From assembly GCF_030718085.1 (NCBI RefSeq), contig NZ_JAVAJF010000006.1, positions 1 to 37,976 on the forward strand: 37,976 nucleotides of DNA, written 5' to 3'. Shown in pieces: positions 25,990 to 34,121 of the stretch. The translations under genes were made by a program, and so were the position numbers. The first letter of the stretch is position 1. Each line of letters opens with the position of its first letter. A model generated the notes under the pieces. That model did not search any database, was not told the origin of the DNA, and worked only from the letters and a program-made list of their open reading frames with translations. This DNA is from Marinobacter sp. MDS2. Its GTDB lineage: Bacteria > Pseudomonadota > Gammaproteobacteria > Pseudomonadales > Oleiphilaceae.

Positions 25990-27159
25990 TCACGCAGGCA
26001 CGGGTTCCTTTACGGAAACAGGCTTAGTCTCTTCTCTCGAATACCCCAAGCGAAACTCGCCGGTCTCCTCGTTCACCAAATAAAATTCCAGCAACATACG
26101 TTCTTCAGTCAGGTTGACCCAGACGAATCCCAACTCATTTTCCGCCTGATAGTGCGTAGCGTTGCGCTCCGGGTCCTGAAACTTATCGGTTTTGCCAGCG
26201 GCCCCAGACACGATGATGTGCGCAGGGCCCATGCTTTCTACCGGCTTAATCCACTGTAACGAGTGGTCGTGGCCGGTCACCAACATATCCACCTTGTTGC
26301 TGAACGCCTCTTCGAGGAACAACTTATAACGCTGACCATCAGCATCGGGGTTCGTAAAGATCTGCCGCATGCCTTCATCCAGATTACCGGCATTACCATG
26401 CTTACCGTTCGAAAGGTACGGCACATGACTCATGGCAATTTTCCAGTGGGCCTGACTTTCGTTAACCGACTCTTTCATCCATAACTGCTGCGGGTAGCCA
26501 TAATTTTGCCAGTTGAACCGCTCATCGTAGTCGGTATAAAAGCTGGTCAACGGATTGGAATCCACCACAAACAGGTCGAGAAACGGCTTTTCCTGCGCCA
26601 ACTGCCCAAAGGACTCCTTATAAAAACGTGCCGGCATACGCCACTTTGTGGAATACTTTTTGTCGCTGTAGTGGTAATCCACCTGATAATCACCACGCTG
26701 GTTATCGGAACCACCGCCGAATATGGTGCTCGCACAATCGTGATTGCCCAGGCACATATAGAAGGGAACGTCCAAGTTCTGATACGGATATTCAAAGCTA
26801 TCCAAAAATCCGTTGTCATCGACTGAGGTGACACCGTCTTCGTAGATGTTATCCCCGGCACCAAGCACGAAATCGCACCCCTGATCTCGGATAATCTGTC
26901 GCATGGCCTCTGCCACATGATACTGGCCAATATTGCCGGTACCCATGTCTCCGATAGCAATAAAACTCAGTGACTCCGTTCTCGTTTCACTCTCGGGCTC
27001 AACAGGCGGCACATCCGTTCCGGGGCTCACCTTTGGCGGATCGTTAGGCTGATCTTCTCCACCATCGGAACCACCTTGCCCTCCACACGCGGCCAAAGCG
27101 GAAACACTGGCACCACCAATCAACAACTGGCGCAAAAAAGCGCGGCGATCATTACTCAT
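25990..27159 (-). CDS. Purple-acid-phosphatase-like metallophosphoesterase, Tat lipoprotein
   Basis: 389 residues. The N-terminus combines a twin-arginine motif (DRRAFLRQ) with a lipobox (ALAAC, Cys25), so it is exported folded with metal and then lipidated. Metallophosphoesterase motifs appear in order: AIGDMGTG, GAGDNIYEDG, LGNHD, MSHVPYLSNGKHG and VTGHDHSLQW. These are the di-metal ligands of tartrate-resistant (purple) acid phosphatases. Substrates are probably phosphomonoesters outside the cell. It overlaps the phoD gene by 4 bp (ATGA), so the two form an operon and are probably induced together. Confidence 0.9.
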   Translation of the reverse strand: MSNDRRAFLRQLLIGGASVSALAACGGQGGSDGGEDQPNDPPKVSPGTDVPPVEPESETRTESLSFIAIGDMGTGNIGQYHVAEAMRQIIRDQGCDFVLGAGDNIYEDGVTSVDDNGFLDSFEYPYQNLDVPFYMCLGNHDCASTIFGGGSDNQRGDYQVDYHYSDKKYSTKWRMPARFYKESFGQLAQEKPFLDLFVVDSNPLTSFYTDYDERFNWQNYGYPQQLWMKESVNESQAHWKIAMSHVPYLSNGKHGNAGNLDEGMRQIFTNPDADGQRYKLFLEEAFSNKVDMLVTGHDHSLQWIKPVESMGPAHIIVSGAAGKTDKFQDPERNATHYQAENELGFVWVNLTEERMLLEFYLVNEETGEFRLGYSREETKPVSVKEPVPA

Positions 27160-28904
27160 GCCAGAGCCTCCTTTTGTACTTTATGTTCGGGCGCCAACGG
27201 GGGCGCATTGCGCTTGGGCGCGCAGGGAACCTTGCTAGACTGGATATGGTTATCACCACTTGCGGTATACCAAGCCATCGCAAAATGCTCTTGGTTACTA
27301 GGCTCGGACACGGTATCCAGATGGAACCAATCGGCTTGGCACCGCTCTGGCGTGACATCCAGAACCATGTAGCCGCGATGGTAAAAGTCGAGCCATTTGA
27401 TGTGCGGGTTTGCCGGAATCAGATAAGCCTTCGCCAAGTCCGAGATTTCTTTGGAGGGCGCTCCAGGCGAGGTAACAGCCGGGGTAACGAACTCAACCGC
27501 TAAGGAACCCTCGCCGGTGAACCGGTTATAGGCAAACCAGTTACCGGGATCGAGGCTTACATCCATCGCCCATGAGGAATGAATATCACCGGTCAATACC
27601 ACTGCATTATCCAGGCTCATCGCCTCGATACGCCCTAACAAAGCACGGCGACTGGCTTCATAGCCATCCCATTGGTCGTAATTCACTTGCGCACCACCGC
27701 CCAAATCCAGGTTGGGCATATCGGGCAAAGCGCCCAACGTTAGCGGAGACAACATCACTTGCTGGCCCAGCAAATGCCAATGGGCACCACGGGTTTGAGA
27801 ATGTTCCAACTGTTCGAACAACCACGTCTGCTGGTCATCGCCCAGCAGAGAGCGGTTTCGGTCACGAGCCGTGACCGGGGAATCGGTTTGTTGATCGCGG
27901 CCGATCAGACGGGTATCCAGCATCATCAGCGAAGCAAGCTGGCCAAACTCGAACGACCGGTAGATACGAACTTGCCGGTCAGGCAACACGGGCCTTATCG
28001 GCATCCATTCATAGTAGGCCTGCACCGCAGCCCGTTTGCGGTCCGCATAGCTGCCCTCTCCCTCATTATGGTTCTCTGCACCTCCAGACCATGCATCGTT
28101 GGTGATTTCATGGTCGTCCCAGACACAGATAAACGGGTGCTGTCGATGGCACTCCTGAAGATCTTCATCGGTACGGTTTAACGCATATCGACGCCGATAA
28201 TCGGACAAACTGACAATCTCATGGGGAGGGTCGAGCGGGCGAAGTTTTTCAACCTCGGGATCGCCGTATTCGCCGGGACCGTATTCGTAGATGTAGTCGC
28301 CAAGGAAAAGCACGGCGTCTAGGTCACGGCGAAACGCCACTTTTCGGTACGCGTTAAAGAATCCGTACGAATAATTCGCGCAGGCCATGACAGCCAGGCG
28401 CACATGCTCAACAGACTCATGAGCGTGGGCCGTTGTTTTGGTCCGCCCTATCGGCGAGAAGTAACCCAGAGACTCAAACTGATAGAACCAGGTGGTATCC
28501 GCATCAGGAAGCATAGCGTCGATTTTGACGGTGTAGTCGGCTTGTGAGCGCGCATAACCAACGCCTTCGTATACCACATCGTTAAGCTCGGGATCTCGCG
28601 AGACACGGACAATAACCGGCACTTCATCCAGCCCGTCAGCCGTAATCCGGGTCCACAAGATCACCTGTCGGGCCAAGGGATCGCCGCTTGCAACGCCATG
28701 CTGAAACGGCGAAGGGCCACCCCATTCCGGCATCGCCGGCTTTACGAAACCTTGCCCTCCAGCGCCGTCAGAAGAGCCACTATTACCGTTAGGGGACGCT
28801 GCAACAACGTCAGTTCCGCCAGACCCCGCTCCGTTACAAGCAGATAAAGCCACCAGCGATACGCCGGCAGTGCTGCTTTTCACCAAAAAGTCCCTACGCT
28901 TCAT
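27156..28904 (-). CDS. phoD: PhoD family alkaline phosphatase/phosphodiesterase, Tat lipoprotein
   Basis: 582 residues. The Tat signal KRRDFLVK is followed by the lipobox ALSAC (Cys23). PhoD enzymes use iron and calcium to release phosphate from mono- and diesters outside the cytoplasm. Family motifs: FQHGVASGDPLARQVILWTRI (first strands), LFLGDYIYEYGPGEYGD, CVWDDHEITNDAW, and LTGDIHSSWAMD with the metal-binding Asp and His. It is the first gene of a two-gene unit with the purple-acid-phosphatase-like gene. A Pho-box-like site lies 50-67 bp upstream, consistent with PhoB control. Confidence 0.93.
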   Translation of the reverse strand: MKRRDFLVKSSTAGVSLVALSACNGAGSGGTDVVAASPNGNSGSSDGAGGQGFVKPAMPEWGGPSPFQHGVASGDPLARQVILWTRITADGLDEVPVIVRVSRDPELNDVVYEGVGYARSQADYTVKIDAMLPDADTTWFYQFESLGYFSPIGRTKTTAHAHESVEHVRLAVMACANYSYGFFNAYRKVAFRRDLDAVLFLGDYIYEYGPGEYGDPEVEKLRPLDPPHEIVSLSDYRRRYALNRTDEDLQECHRQHPFICVWDDHEITNDAWSGGAENHNEGEGSYADRKRAAVQAYYEWMPIRPVLPDRQVRIYRSFEFGQLASLMMLDTRLIGRDQQTDSPVTARDRNRSLLGDDQQTWLFEQLEHSQTRGAHWHLLGQQVMLSPLTLGALPDMPNLDLGGGAQVNYDQWDGYEASRRALLGRIEAMSLDNAVVLTGDIHSSWAMDVSLDPGNWFAYNRFTGEGSLAVEFVTPAVTSPGAPSKEISDLAKAYLIPANPHIKWLDFYHRGYMVLDVTPERCQADWFHLDTVSEPSNQEHFAMAWYTASGDNHIQSSKVPCAPKRNAPPLAPEHKVQKEALA

Positions 28905-28953
28905 CCATTACTCCCGCGATGATTTCGATTGGCCGCAAGCATGACCTGAATAT

Positions 28954-28971
28954 GTGTCAGCTTTATGACTC
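28954..28971 (-). promoter_or_regulatory. Candidate Pho box upstream of phoD
   Basis: On the minus strand GAGTCAT-AAAG-CTGACAC has the Pho-box layout: two 7-mers with a 4-nt spacer. Each matches the CTGTCAT consensus at 5 of 7 bases. It lies 50-67 bp before the phoD start, an expected distance. The match is modest and no clear -10 box follows, so this is a candidate only. Confidence 0.4.
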
Positions 28972-29075
28972 GAGCGGAGCTAATGTGAACTTATGTCACG
29001 TTTTTCGAAATGGTAATAGAAACGAAGACAGCGTGCGCCTTGGCCAATTATGTCGAGCAGGCAGAAGTCCTGAAG

Positions 29076-29693
29076 CTATTCCCAGCGGGACGGTGAATAA
29101 CTGAATACCGGCAGTGAAACGCTCCAACGAATGGCCGCCATACGCATCAAAAGACCAACGCTGAAGGCGGCGAGCAGCGTAATGTTCTCACTTACACTCT
29201 CGTGAACCAGAAACAGGTAGAGCAAAGCGACAATTAAGGAAACACTGGCATAAAGTTCATGACGCAGTACCTGAGGGGTGCGGTTGCACATAATGTCTCG
29301 AATAATACCGCCAAAGATGCCGGTGGTAATGCCAGCCATCACAACGACAACGGTGTCATACCCCAACCTCAGTGCGACATTGCAACCGATCACAGTAAAG
29401 GCCACCAGGCCCACAGCATCCAGAATGAGAAAAAGCTGGTTGAGGTGCCGCATGAAACGCGCAAGCACAACCGTCACCAGACCTCCGGCAATGGTCATGT
29501 AGATATAGCGCGGATGCTGGGTCCAGGTCACCGGAAAGTTACCCAGAAGAATGTCTCGGACGGTGCCACCGCCCAAGGCAGTAAAAAAAGCAATCACCGC
29601 CACGCCGAACAGGTCCATATTTCTTCGACCAGCGGCAAGGGCGCCGGACATAGCTTCAGCGGTAATGGCAATCATATAGATAGAGGTCAACAT
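29076..29693 (-). CDS. TRIC/UPF0126 family membrane protein under glycine riboswitch
   Basis: 205 residues from ATG 29693; AGGA lies about 6 nt upstream. About seven membrane helices are arranged as two homologous halves. Each half carries the family glycine motif: ALGGGTVRDILLGNFP in the first, GIFGGIIRDIMCNRTP in the second. Prokaryotic TRIC proteins form trimeric cation-selective channels; physiological substrates are poorly known. The leader is a tandem glycine riboswitch, which ties the protein to glycine handling, perhaps efflux or an ion flux coupled to it (inference). Any extension upstream would run through the riboswitch and is rejected. Confidence 0.9.
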   Translation of the reverse strand: MLTSIYMIAITAEAMSGALAAGRRNMDLFGVAVIAFFTALGGGTVRDILLGNFPVTWTQHPRYIYMTIAGGLVTVVLARFMRHLNQLFLILDAVGLVAFTVIGCNVALRLGYDTVVVVMAGITTGIFGGIIRDIMCNRTPQVLRHELYASVSLIVALLYLFLVHESVSENITLLAAFSVGLLMRMAAIRWSVSLPVFSYSPSRWE

Positions 29694-29721
29694 ACAGGGT
29701 CCTGCATTTCTGTTGCCTCTC

Positions 29722-29900
29722 CCCCTGTCCCTGATACCTGAGAGTTTACAGAACCCGGTTCTGCTTGCCCCTTCGGTGGACTGCCTCGGCAGCCTCTCTC
29801 CAGACGGCTTTGAATGGTGCCCGCAGTACATGTGCCTGAGCGTTTATGGGAGGTTGCGCCTTCGGCGGGGCTAACAAGCCCACTCTCCTGCGGAGCGCGG
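29722..29900 (-). promoter_or_regulatory. Tandem glycine riboswitch
   Basis: Two glycine aptamers lie in series on the minus strand. Aptamer 1 (about 29898-29822) has P1 strands CCGCAG/CTGCGG, the GGAGAG box, GCCGAAGGCGCAA and GCTCAGGCA. Aptamer 2 (about 29812-29722) has CTGGAGAGAGG, CACCGAAGGGGCAAG and AACTCTCAGGTA. A short linker joins them. These are the conserved elements of the cooperative glycine riboswitch. At the 3' end CAGGG (29729-29733) can pair with CCCTG (29695-29699) beside the Shine-Dalgarno and start codon. Glycine binding would lock P1 and free the ribosome site, giving a translational ON switch (inference). Confidence 0.93.
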
Positions 29901-29901
29901 C

Positions 29902-29907
29902 ATTATA
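29902..29907 (-). promoter_or_regulatory. -10 element for the riboswitch transcript
   Basis: A consensus TATAAT lies 2 nt upstream of the mapped aptamer start, placing transcription initiation at about 29895-29897, at the first base pairs of P1. The -35 region is not clear: TTGCTC is present but too far upstream, at 21 nt. Confidence 0.6.
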
Positions 29908-29960
29908 AATAGACACCGGCAGGGCGTCGAGCAACTCAGAGAGGAACCCGCTTTTTTCGC

Positions 29961-31574
29961 TCAGGCTTTTTGAACTTGAAAACGCGCAATCAGGGTTCTT
30001 AATGATTCGGACTGTTCCCGTAGCTGCTCACTAACCGCCTTGGTGCTGCCAATATGCTGCTGCAGCGACTCCGAACTTTCACCCAGCGCAGTCGCTCGCC
30101 GTCCCACACGACCTATCTCATCACGCTGAACGGCAATCGCTTCATCAACGTCACTTGTAAAGTGATTCAGCTCGTCAAAGGTCTTTTTGAGCTCCAGAAG
30201 GTGATTTTTCAGAATCCCCAAGGTTTCCCGGTTGGAGTTACCCGCCTCACGGGTCGCGCCCAGCAACCCATGAGCGCCATCAACCTGGCTAATCAACTCG
30301 CCAACCCATTGACGCACCTGAGTGGTGGATTCCCCCGTTCGGCGGGACAGATTACGCACTTCATCTGCAACAACAGCGAAGCCCCTTCCCTGCTCCCCGG
30401 CACGAGCAGCCTCAATGGCAGCGTTCAAAGCCAGCAAATTTGTCTGCTCGGCAATGTCAGCAATCACACCAATGACGTTCTCTATTTTTTCGCTGGATCC
30501 ACGAAGCGCTTCAATGGCGCCTGCCACTCGGTTAATCACCTCAACGGCGTGTTCAGCGGCCTGCTCACTCTCCCGCAGCAGAGCCTGAACATCCTGATTG
30601 CCCTTGACGGCATCCGTAACCTGAGCCCGGGAAAACTCGGCGGAGCGCTCAATCTGACCAGCACTCTCCGTGATAGCGCTCATAGATGACACCACATCAT
30701 GAATTTGCCGGTTGTTATGCTCTGAAGCCGTCTGAACGTCATCAGCCTGCGCATCCAGATTGCCAGAACGCTGCTGCAGAGCGGCAGCGGCGTCGGTGAC
30801 GTCCTCTACAAACACGGAGAATTTGGCTATTAACCCATTGATAGCCTGCGCAACGGCCGTTACCTCGTCGCGCCCGGAAATTGGAAGTGGCCTGGAAAGG
30901 TCTGACGTTGCCTCCATGATCCTGAGGCGCTCCACGATCAACTGAAGCCTCGTGGTTACCGTCCGGCGGAGCCAATAGGTGAGAAGCAAAGCGCCAAGCA
31001 AAACAAAAAACGAACCGGCGAGTATCAAATACTGTTTCTGTTCGAGAAACTCGATCAAGGATACTGACCCTGCATGCGCCTGCTGACGACCCACCGAGCG
31101 TTGGCTATTTATGCCTGCCAGCATAGGATCAACCGCTTTGTGCAGTTGAAAATCGACAACTTTCCCGGCGGAATAGTAGCTCTTCTCATCAATAGGTTGT
31201 TTCAGCGCCACAAGAAGATCCAGAACCACCTGATGTGCCGCCATGTTCTCCTCTGCCCAACTCTGCAAGCGGGGGTTATCAAGCGCAGACTGCCATTGCG
31301 ATCTTATAGCGCCGGAAGTTTCCTCGAACTGTTCGTTGATCTCGTTCCACAATAAAAGCTGAGCTTTTATCTTATAAGCAAGGTCTTTGAGTTGACGATG
31401 GCTACGATCAAGATCCGTCAGCAACCACACATCGGACATTTGCTCCCGAACCAGACGGTCCGTTGCCTTTTGAGCCTCCCCCACCACTGACACAGAAAGC
31501 CATGCCAGGCCAGAGAGCGCAATCAAACAAAATCCGGAAAACACCACCAACCGCTGACGGACCGTAAGACTCAT
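29961..31574 (-). CDS. Methyl-accepting chemotaxis protein
   Basis: 537 residues. The first membrane helix lies at about 10-32, followed by a helical periplasmic sensor of about 145 residues resembling four-helix-bundle receptors. The second helix is at about 182-204 (YLILAGSFFVLLGALLLTYWL), followed by HAMP (about 205-260). The signalling domain has the highly conserved hairpin tip EQTNLLALNAAIEAARAGEQ then GRGFAVVADEVRNLS. It transmits ligand binding to CheA/CheW. The ligand is unknown. It lacks a C-terminal CheR-binding pentapeptide and ends ARFQVQKA. No chemotaxis genes are adjacent. Confidence 0.95.
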   Translation of the reverse strand: MSLTVRQRLVVFSGFCLIALSGLAWLSVSVVGEAQKATDRLVREQMSDVWLLTDLDRSHRQLKDLAYKIKAQLLLWNEINEQFEETSGAIRSQWQSALDNPRLQSWAEENMAAHQVVLDLLVALKQPIDEKSYYSAGKVVDFQLHKAVDPMLAGINSQRSVGRQQAHAGSVSLIEFLEQKQYLILAGSFFVLLGALLLTYWLRRTVTTRLQLIVERLRIMEATSDLSRPLPISGRDEVTAVAQAINGLIAKFSVFVEDVTDAAAALQQRSGNLDAQADDVQTASEHNNRQIHDVVSSMSAITESAGQIERSAEFSRAQVTDAVKGNQDVQALLRESEQAAEHAVEVINRVAGAIEALRGSSEKIENVIGVIADIAEQTNLLALNAAIEAARAGEQGRGFAVVADEVRNLSRRTGESTTQVRQWVGELISQVDGAHGLLGATREAGNSNRETLGILKNHLLELKKTFDELNHFTSDVDEAIAVQRDEIGRVGRRATALGESSESLQQHIGSTKAVSEQLREQSESLRTLIARFQVQKA

Positions 31575-31651
31575 ATCGTGAACTGCCTTTCGAAATGTTC
31601 ATGACGAGCCTAGAGAGCAATGATGACAATTTTGCTACAAAACACCTGAAT

Positions 31652-32488
31652 CTAACCGGGTTCAGTAGCACTTTCTTTATGATTCAGAGGTGTACGACGA
31701 GCCGCCGCGGGCTCATACTCTTCACGCAAAGTCACCAACCCTTGGCTGACTTGCTGGTGGAACAATTGGGCCAAGTCGGCGGGATTGTCACTGGCGGAAA
31801 CTGTCACCGGTGGGTGGTACAGAACATCCATTCGCACCGCAGGCTTTTTTAACAGGCGGCATAGGTGTGCAACAAAGTCATCGTCACCCGTAAACGGCAC
31901 CAACCAGTCGCGCTGCCCATCCCGGTGGTAAGCAATCGTAATCGCCTGCACCGGGCACTTAGCCTCGATGGCCGCCCCGAGCATGTGCGGGTGAAACCGT
32001 TTCACGCCTGCACCGGTGGTGGTGGTTCCTTCCGGAAAAACCACCACTGAACTTCCGCCCTCCAGAGCCGACACCAGTGTTTGCCGCACCTTTGCGGAAT
32101 CCCCTGCCCCCCTCCGCACAAAAATCGTACCGATTTCACGAGCAATCCAGCCAATGATGGGCCAAGAGGCCACCTCGCGTTTGGCCAAAAATCGTAAAGG
32201 AAGGCCCGCAGCCAGAATGGGAATGTCGGTCCAAGAAACATGATTGCACACACGCAAAGCCGGGCCTTCCATCACCAAACCGCGAGTCTGAATGCGCATG
32301 CCCAACAACCGGCATAAACCAGCAGAATACACATTCACCAGAACGGTTCGGTCGATTCGTTGCCGGCTGCAAAATTCAATAATTCGAACCAAACCGAGGG
32401 TTGCCATACTGAGCAACAAAAAAACTAAAAACGCACTCAGGCGCGTGAAGAACCGAACTCTCTCGACCATCCGCTCTAGTTTGCTCAA
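31652..32488 (-). CDS. olsA: 1-acyl-glycerol-3-phosphate-type O-acyltransferase, probable OlsA
   Basis: 278 residues. A membrane helix near the N-terminus (FFTRLSAFLVFLLLSMATLGLV) precedes the PlsC/LPLAT catalytic block. That block has NHVSWTD (NHxxxxD, about 82-88), a conserved Arg in FVRRGAG, and VVFPEGTTTTG. In ornithine-lipid synthesis OlsA adds the second acyl chain to lyso-ornithine lipid. The assignment over plain PlsC rests on the 4-bp ATGA overlap with the OlsB-like gene, the usual olsBA arrangement. It may also acylate lysophosphatidic acid. Confidence 0.85.
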   Translation of the reverse strand: MSKLERMVERVRFFTRLSAFLVFLLLSMATLGLVRIIEFCSRQRIDRTVLVNVYSAGLCRLLGMRIQTRGLVMEGPALRVCNHVSWTDIPILAAGLPLRFLAKREVASWPIIGWIAREIGTIFVRRGAGDSAKVRQTLVSALEGGSSVVVFPEGTTTTGAGVKRFHPHMLGAAIEAKCPVQAITIAYHRDGQRDWLVPFTGDDDFVAHLCRLLKKPAVRMDVLYHPPVTVSASDNPADLAQLFHQQVSQGLVTLREEYEPAAARRTPLNHKESATEPG

Positions 32489-33243
32489 GCGATCTTGGCC
32501 TCCAGGTTGTAGCGCCGCGCATAACGGGCGGCCAGATTATCTACGTTCAACAACACCAGCAGATCCGCACAACGGAAAGCAGGATCCCAGCAGGGATCAC
32601 CACACACCTCAGCACCCAAGCGCATATAGCTGCGGATCAGCGGCGGAATCACAATTTTGTCGGTTTGCGTGTTCTGGCTGGCAAGATGCGGCAATGTACG
32701 CCTGGGCGTGACTCGGAACGCCTCTGCGGCCAGGTATTCCTGTTGAATCTGTTGGGTGACTCGCCATGCCTTGTAACCGCCATCAAGCATACTGATGCTG
32801 GCGCAGCCCAGCAGGTAATCGATGCCTTCCTGAACCAGATACCGCGCCACTTCGGTCCACAGCATGCTCAGCGCCGCTCCCGAGCGGAAATCGCTGCGAA
32901 TACAGGTTCGGCCTAGCTCCGCAAATACGCCGGGATTCTGTTTCAGTCGATCAAGATTAAATTCGTCTTCCGAATAGAAACCACCAATTTTTTCAGCTAT
33001 CTCACCGTGCAGAAGCCGCGTGGTTGCCACCACCTCGCCGTTTTGGTTCATAACCACGAAGTGTTCGCACCAAGGGTCAAAGCGGTCTTCGTCAATACCG
33101 GTATCCGTCTTCATATCCGCGCCATATTCGCTGGTGAATACCTCATACCTTAGCTGTTGGGCTGCAATAATTTGGGCCGACTCCTTAGCTACACCGGAGG
33201 TAAGCTTTCGGCCGCTGCTGGATGCTCTGGACTGACTCTGCAT
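32485..33243 (-). CDS. olsB: OlsB-type ornithine N-acyltransferase
   Basis: 252 residues of the GNAT-like acyl-ACP acyltransferase family. OlsB makes 3-hydroxyacyl-ornithine, the first step to phosphorus-free ornithine lipids. Family features: QQLRYEVFTSEYGADM near residue 30, DEDRFDPWCEHFVV, the EVVATTRLL strand, GVFAELGRTCIRSDFRSGAALSMLW with the acyl-donor loop, and PPLIRSYMRLGAEVCGDPCWDP in the C-terminal half. It is co-transcribed with olsA. One perfect CTGTCAT half-site lies upstream on the minus strand (33355-33361), but its neighbours fit a Pho box poorly. Confidence 0.88.
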   Translation of the reverse strand: MQSQSRASSSGRKLTSGVAKESAQIIAAQQLRYEVFTSEYGADMKTDTGIDEDRFDPWCEHFVVMNQNGEVVATTRLLHGEIAEKIGGFYSEDEFNLDRLKQNPGVFAELGRTCIRSDFRSGAALSMLWTEVARYLVQEGIDYLLGCASISMLDGGYKAWRVTQQIQQEYLAAEAFRVTPRRTLPHLASQNTQTDKIVIPPLIRSYMRLGAEVCGDPCWDPAFRCADLLVLLNVDNLAARYARRYNLEAKIA

Positions 33244-33383
33244 TCGTTAACCCCTTCAATGGCTGACTCGCCGCCCGCTGACCAACAGCAGACCGATTTA
33301 AGCCGAGATTAAAGACGGAGCTTTACAGGCAGATGAAGAAATTACGATGAAGCGATGACAGTTCCGTCAGTGCGAGCCTGGAC

Positions 33384-34121
33384 TCACTCATCGACTGGAA
33401 AGTAGGCATTCAATTGCTCGATCAACCACGGTGAGTCGTCCAATGGTAAGTCATGACCTGCGTCAGGGTGCAGCTCCAGAGGACACTCAAGCGCCTTGGC
33501 CAAATCCCGGCTGCAACGCCAGTCTGTCAGGCGATCGCGATAACTCGCCAGCACAAGGGTGGGCATTTTTGGAACTTTAAGTGGTGGTTTATAGCAGGAG
33601 GCCGCATAGAGCTGACGAATCACATCGCCCCGCCGAACCGGTCGCTCACGCTGAATTGCCTGCCATTGCTGAGCAACCTCTCCACGAATGGGGCGGTTAC
33701 TCGTAAGAGCCAGAATCGCGCGTTCCCGCGTATCACTGTCGGCTTGTGCCAGCATGCGCATAACGGGCGCCCATTGAGCTGGGCGCATGCGCCGCCAGGG
33801 CGAGCTCAATCTGGAACTGGAAGAAATCAGCACCAGACTCGCGCAATCTGCAGGCCGATTGAGTGCCCAATCCAGCGCCACCATACCGCCGAGAGACAGC
33901 CCAATCAGCCCAACCGGGCGCGGCAACCAGCGAGTTACCCGGTCAGCGAACTGGCGAGCCTCCGCAATGGAGTTCGGCGAGCGAAAATCCCGAGCCAGCC
34001 CAGTGCCAGGCAGGTCAACAGTATGAAATGTATCTCCGGGGCGTGCCCGTCGAAGCTGCTCTGGCCAGTCACCCCAATGAGCACTTTCCCTTGCCAGCCC
34101 TCGAATTAGCAACCAATCCAT
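33384..34121 (-). CDS. Alpha/beta hydrolase
   Basis: 245 residues of the alpha/beta-hydrolase fold without signal peptide. The nucleophile elbow is GLSLGG with Ser76. A likely acid is the Asp in SYRDRLTDW near 195, and the catalytic His lies in DAGHDLPLDD near 226. The oxyanion region is at the N-terminus (LLIRGLARESAHWGDW), with R where many relatives have HG. The overall pattern resembles BioH/esterase-like small hydrolases, but no substrate can be named. Its ATG overlaps the stop of the carboxypeptidase gene (TAATG), so the two are translationally coupled. Confidence 0.85.
   Translation of the reverse strand: MDWLLIRGLARESAHWGDWPEQLRRARPGDTFHTVDLPGTGLARDFRSPNSIAEARQFADRVTRWLPRPVGLIGLSLGGMVALDWALNRPADCASLVLISSSSRLSSPWRRMRPAQWAPVMRMLAQADSDTRERAILALTSNRPIRGEVAQQWQAIQRERPVRRGDVIRQLYAASCYKPPLKVPKMPTLVLASYRDRLTDWRCSRDLAKALECPLELHPDAGHDLPLDDSPWLIEQLNAYFPVDE

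Noticed and set aside
25820..26083. 87-codon plus-strand frame upstream of urease
   Set aside because: It runs through the hairpin at 25956-25977 and into the antisense of the phosphatase gene; no supporting site.
29746..29934. 62-codon minus-strand frame in the TRIC leader
   Set aside because: It translates through the two glycine aptamers, whose RNA structure explains the sequence conservation.
33244..33383. Full Pho box upstream of olsB
   Set aside because: Only one perfect CTGTCAT half is present. The 11-bp-spaced neighbours match 3-4 of 7 bases, too weak to annotate as a site.
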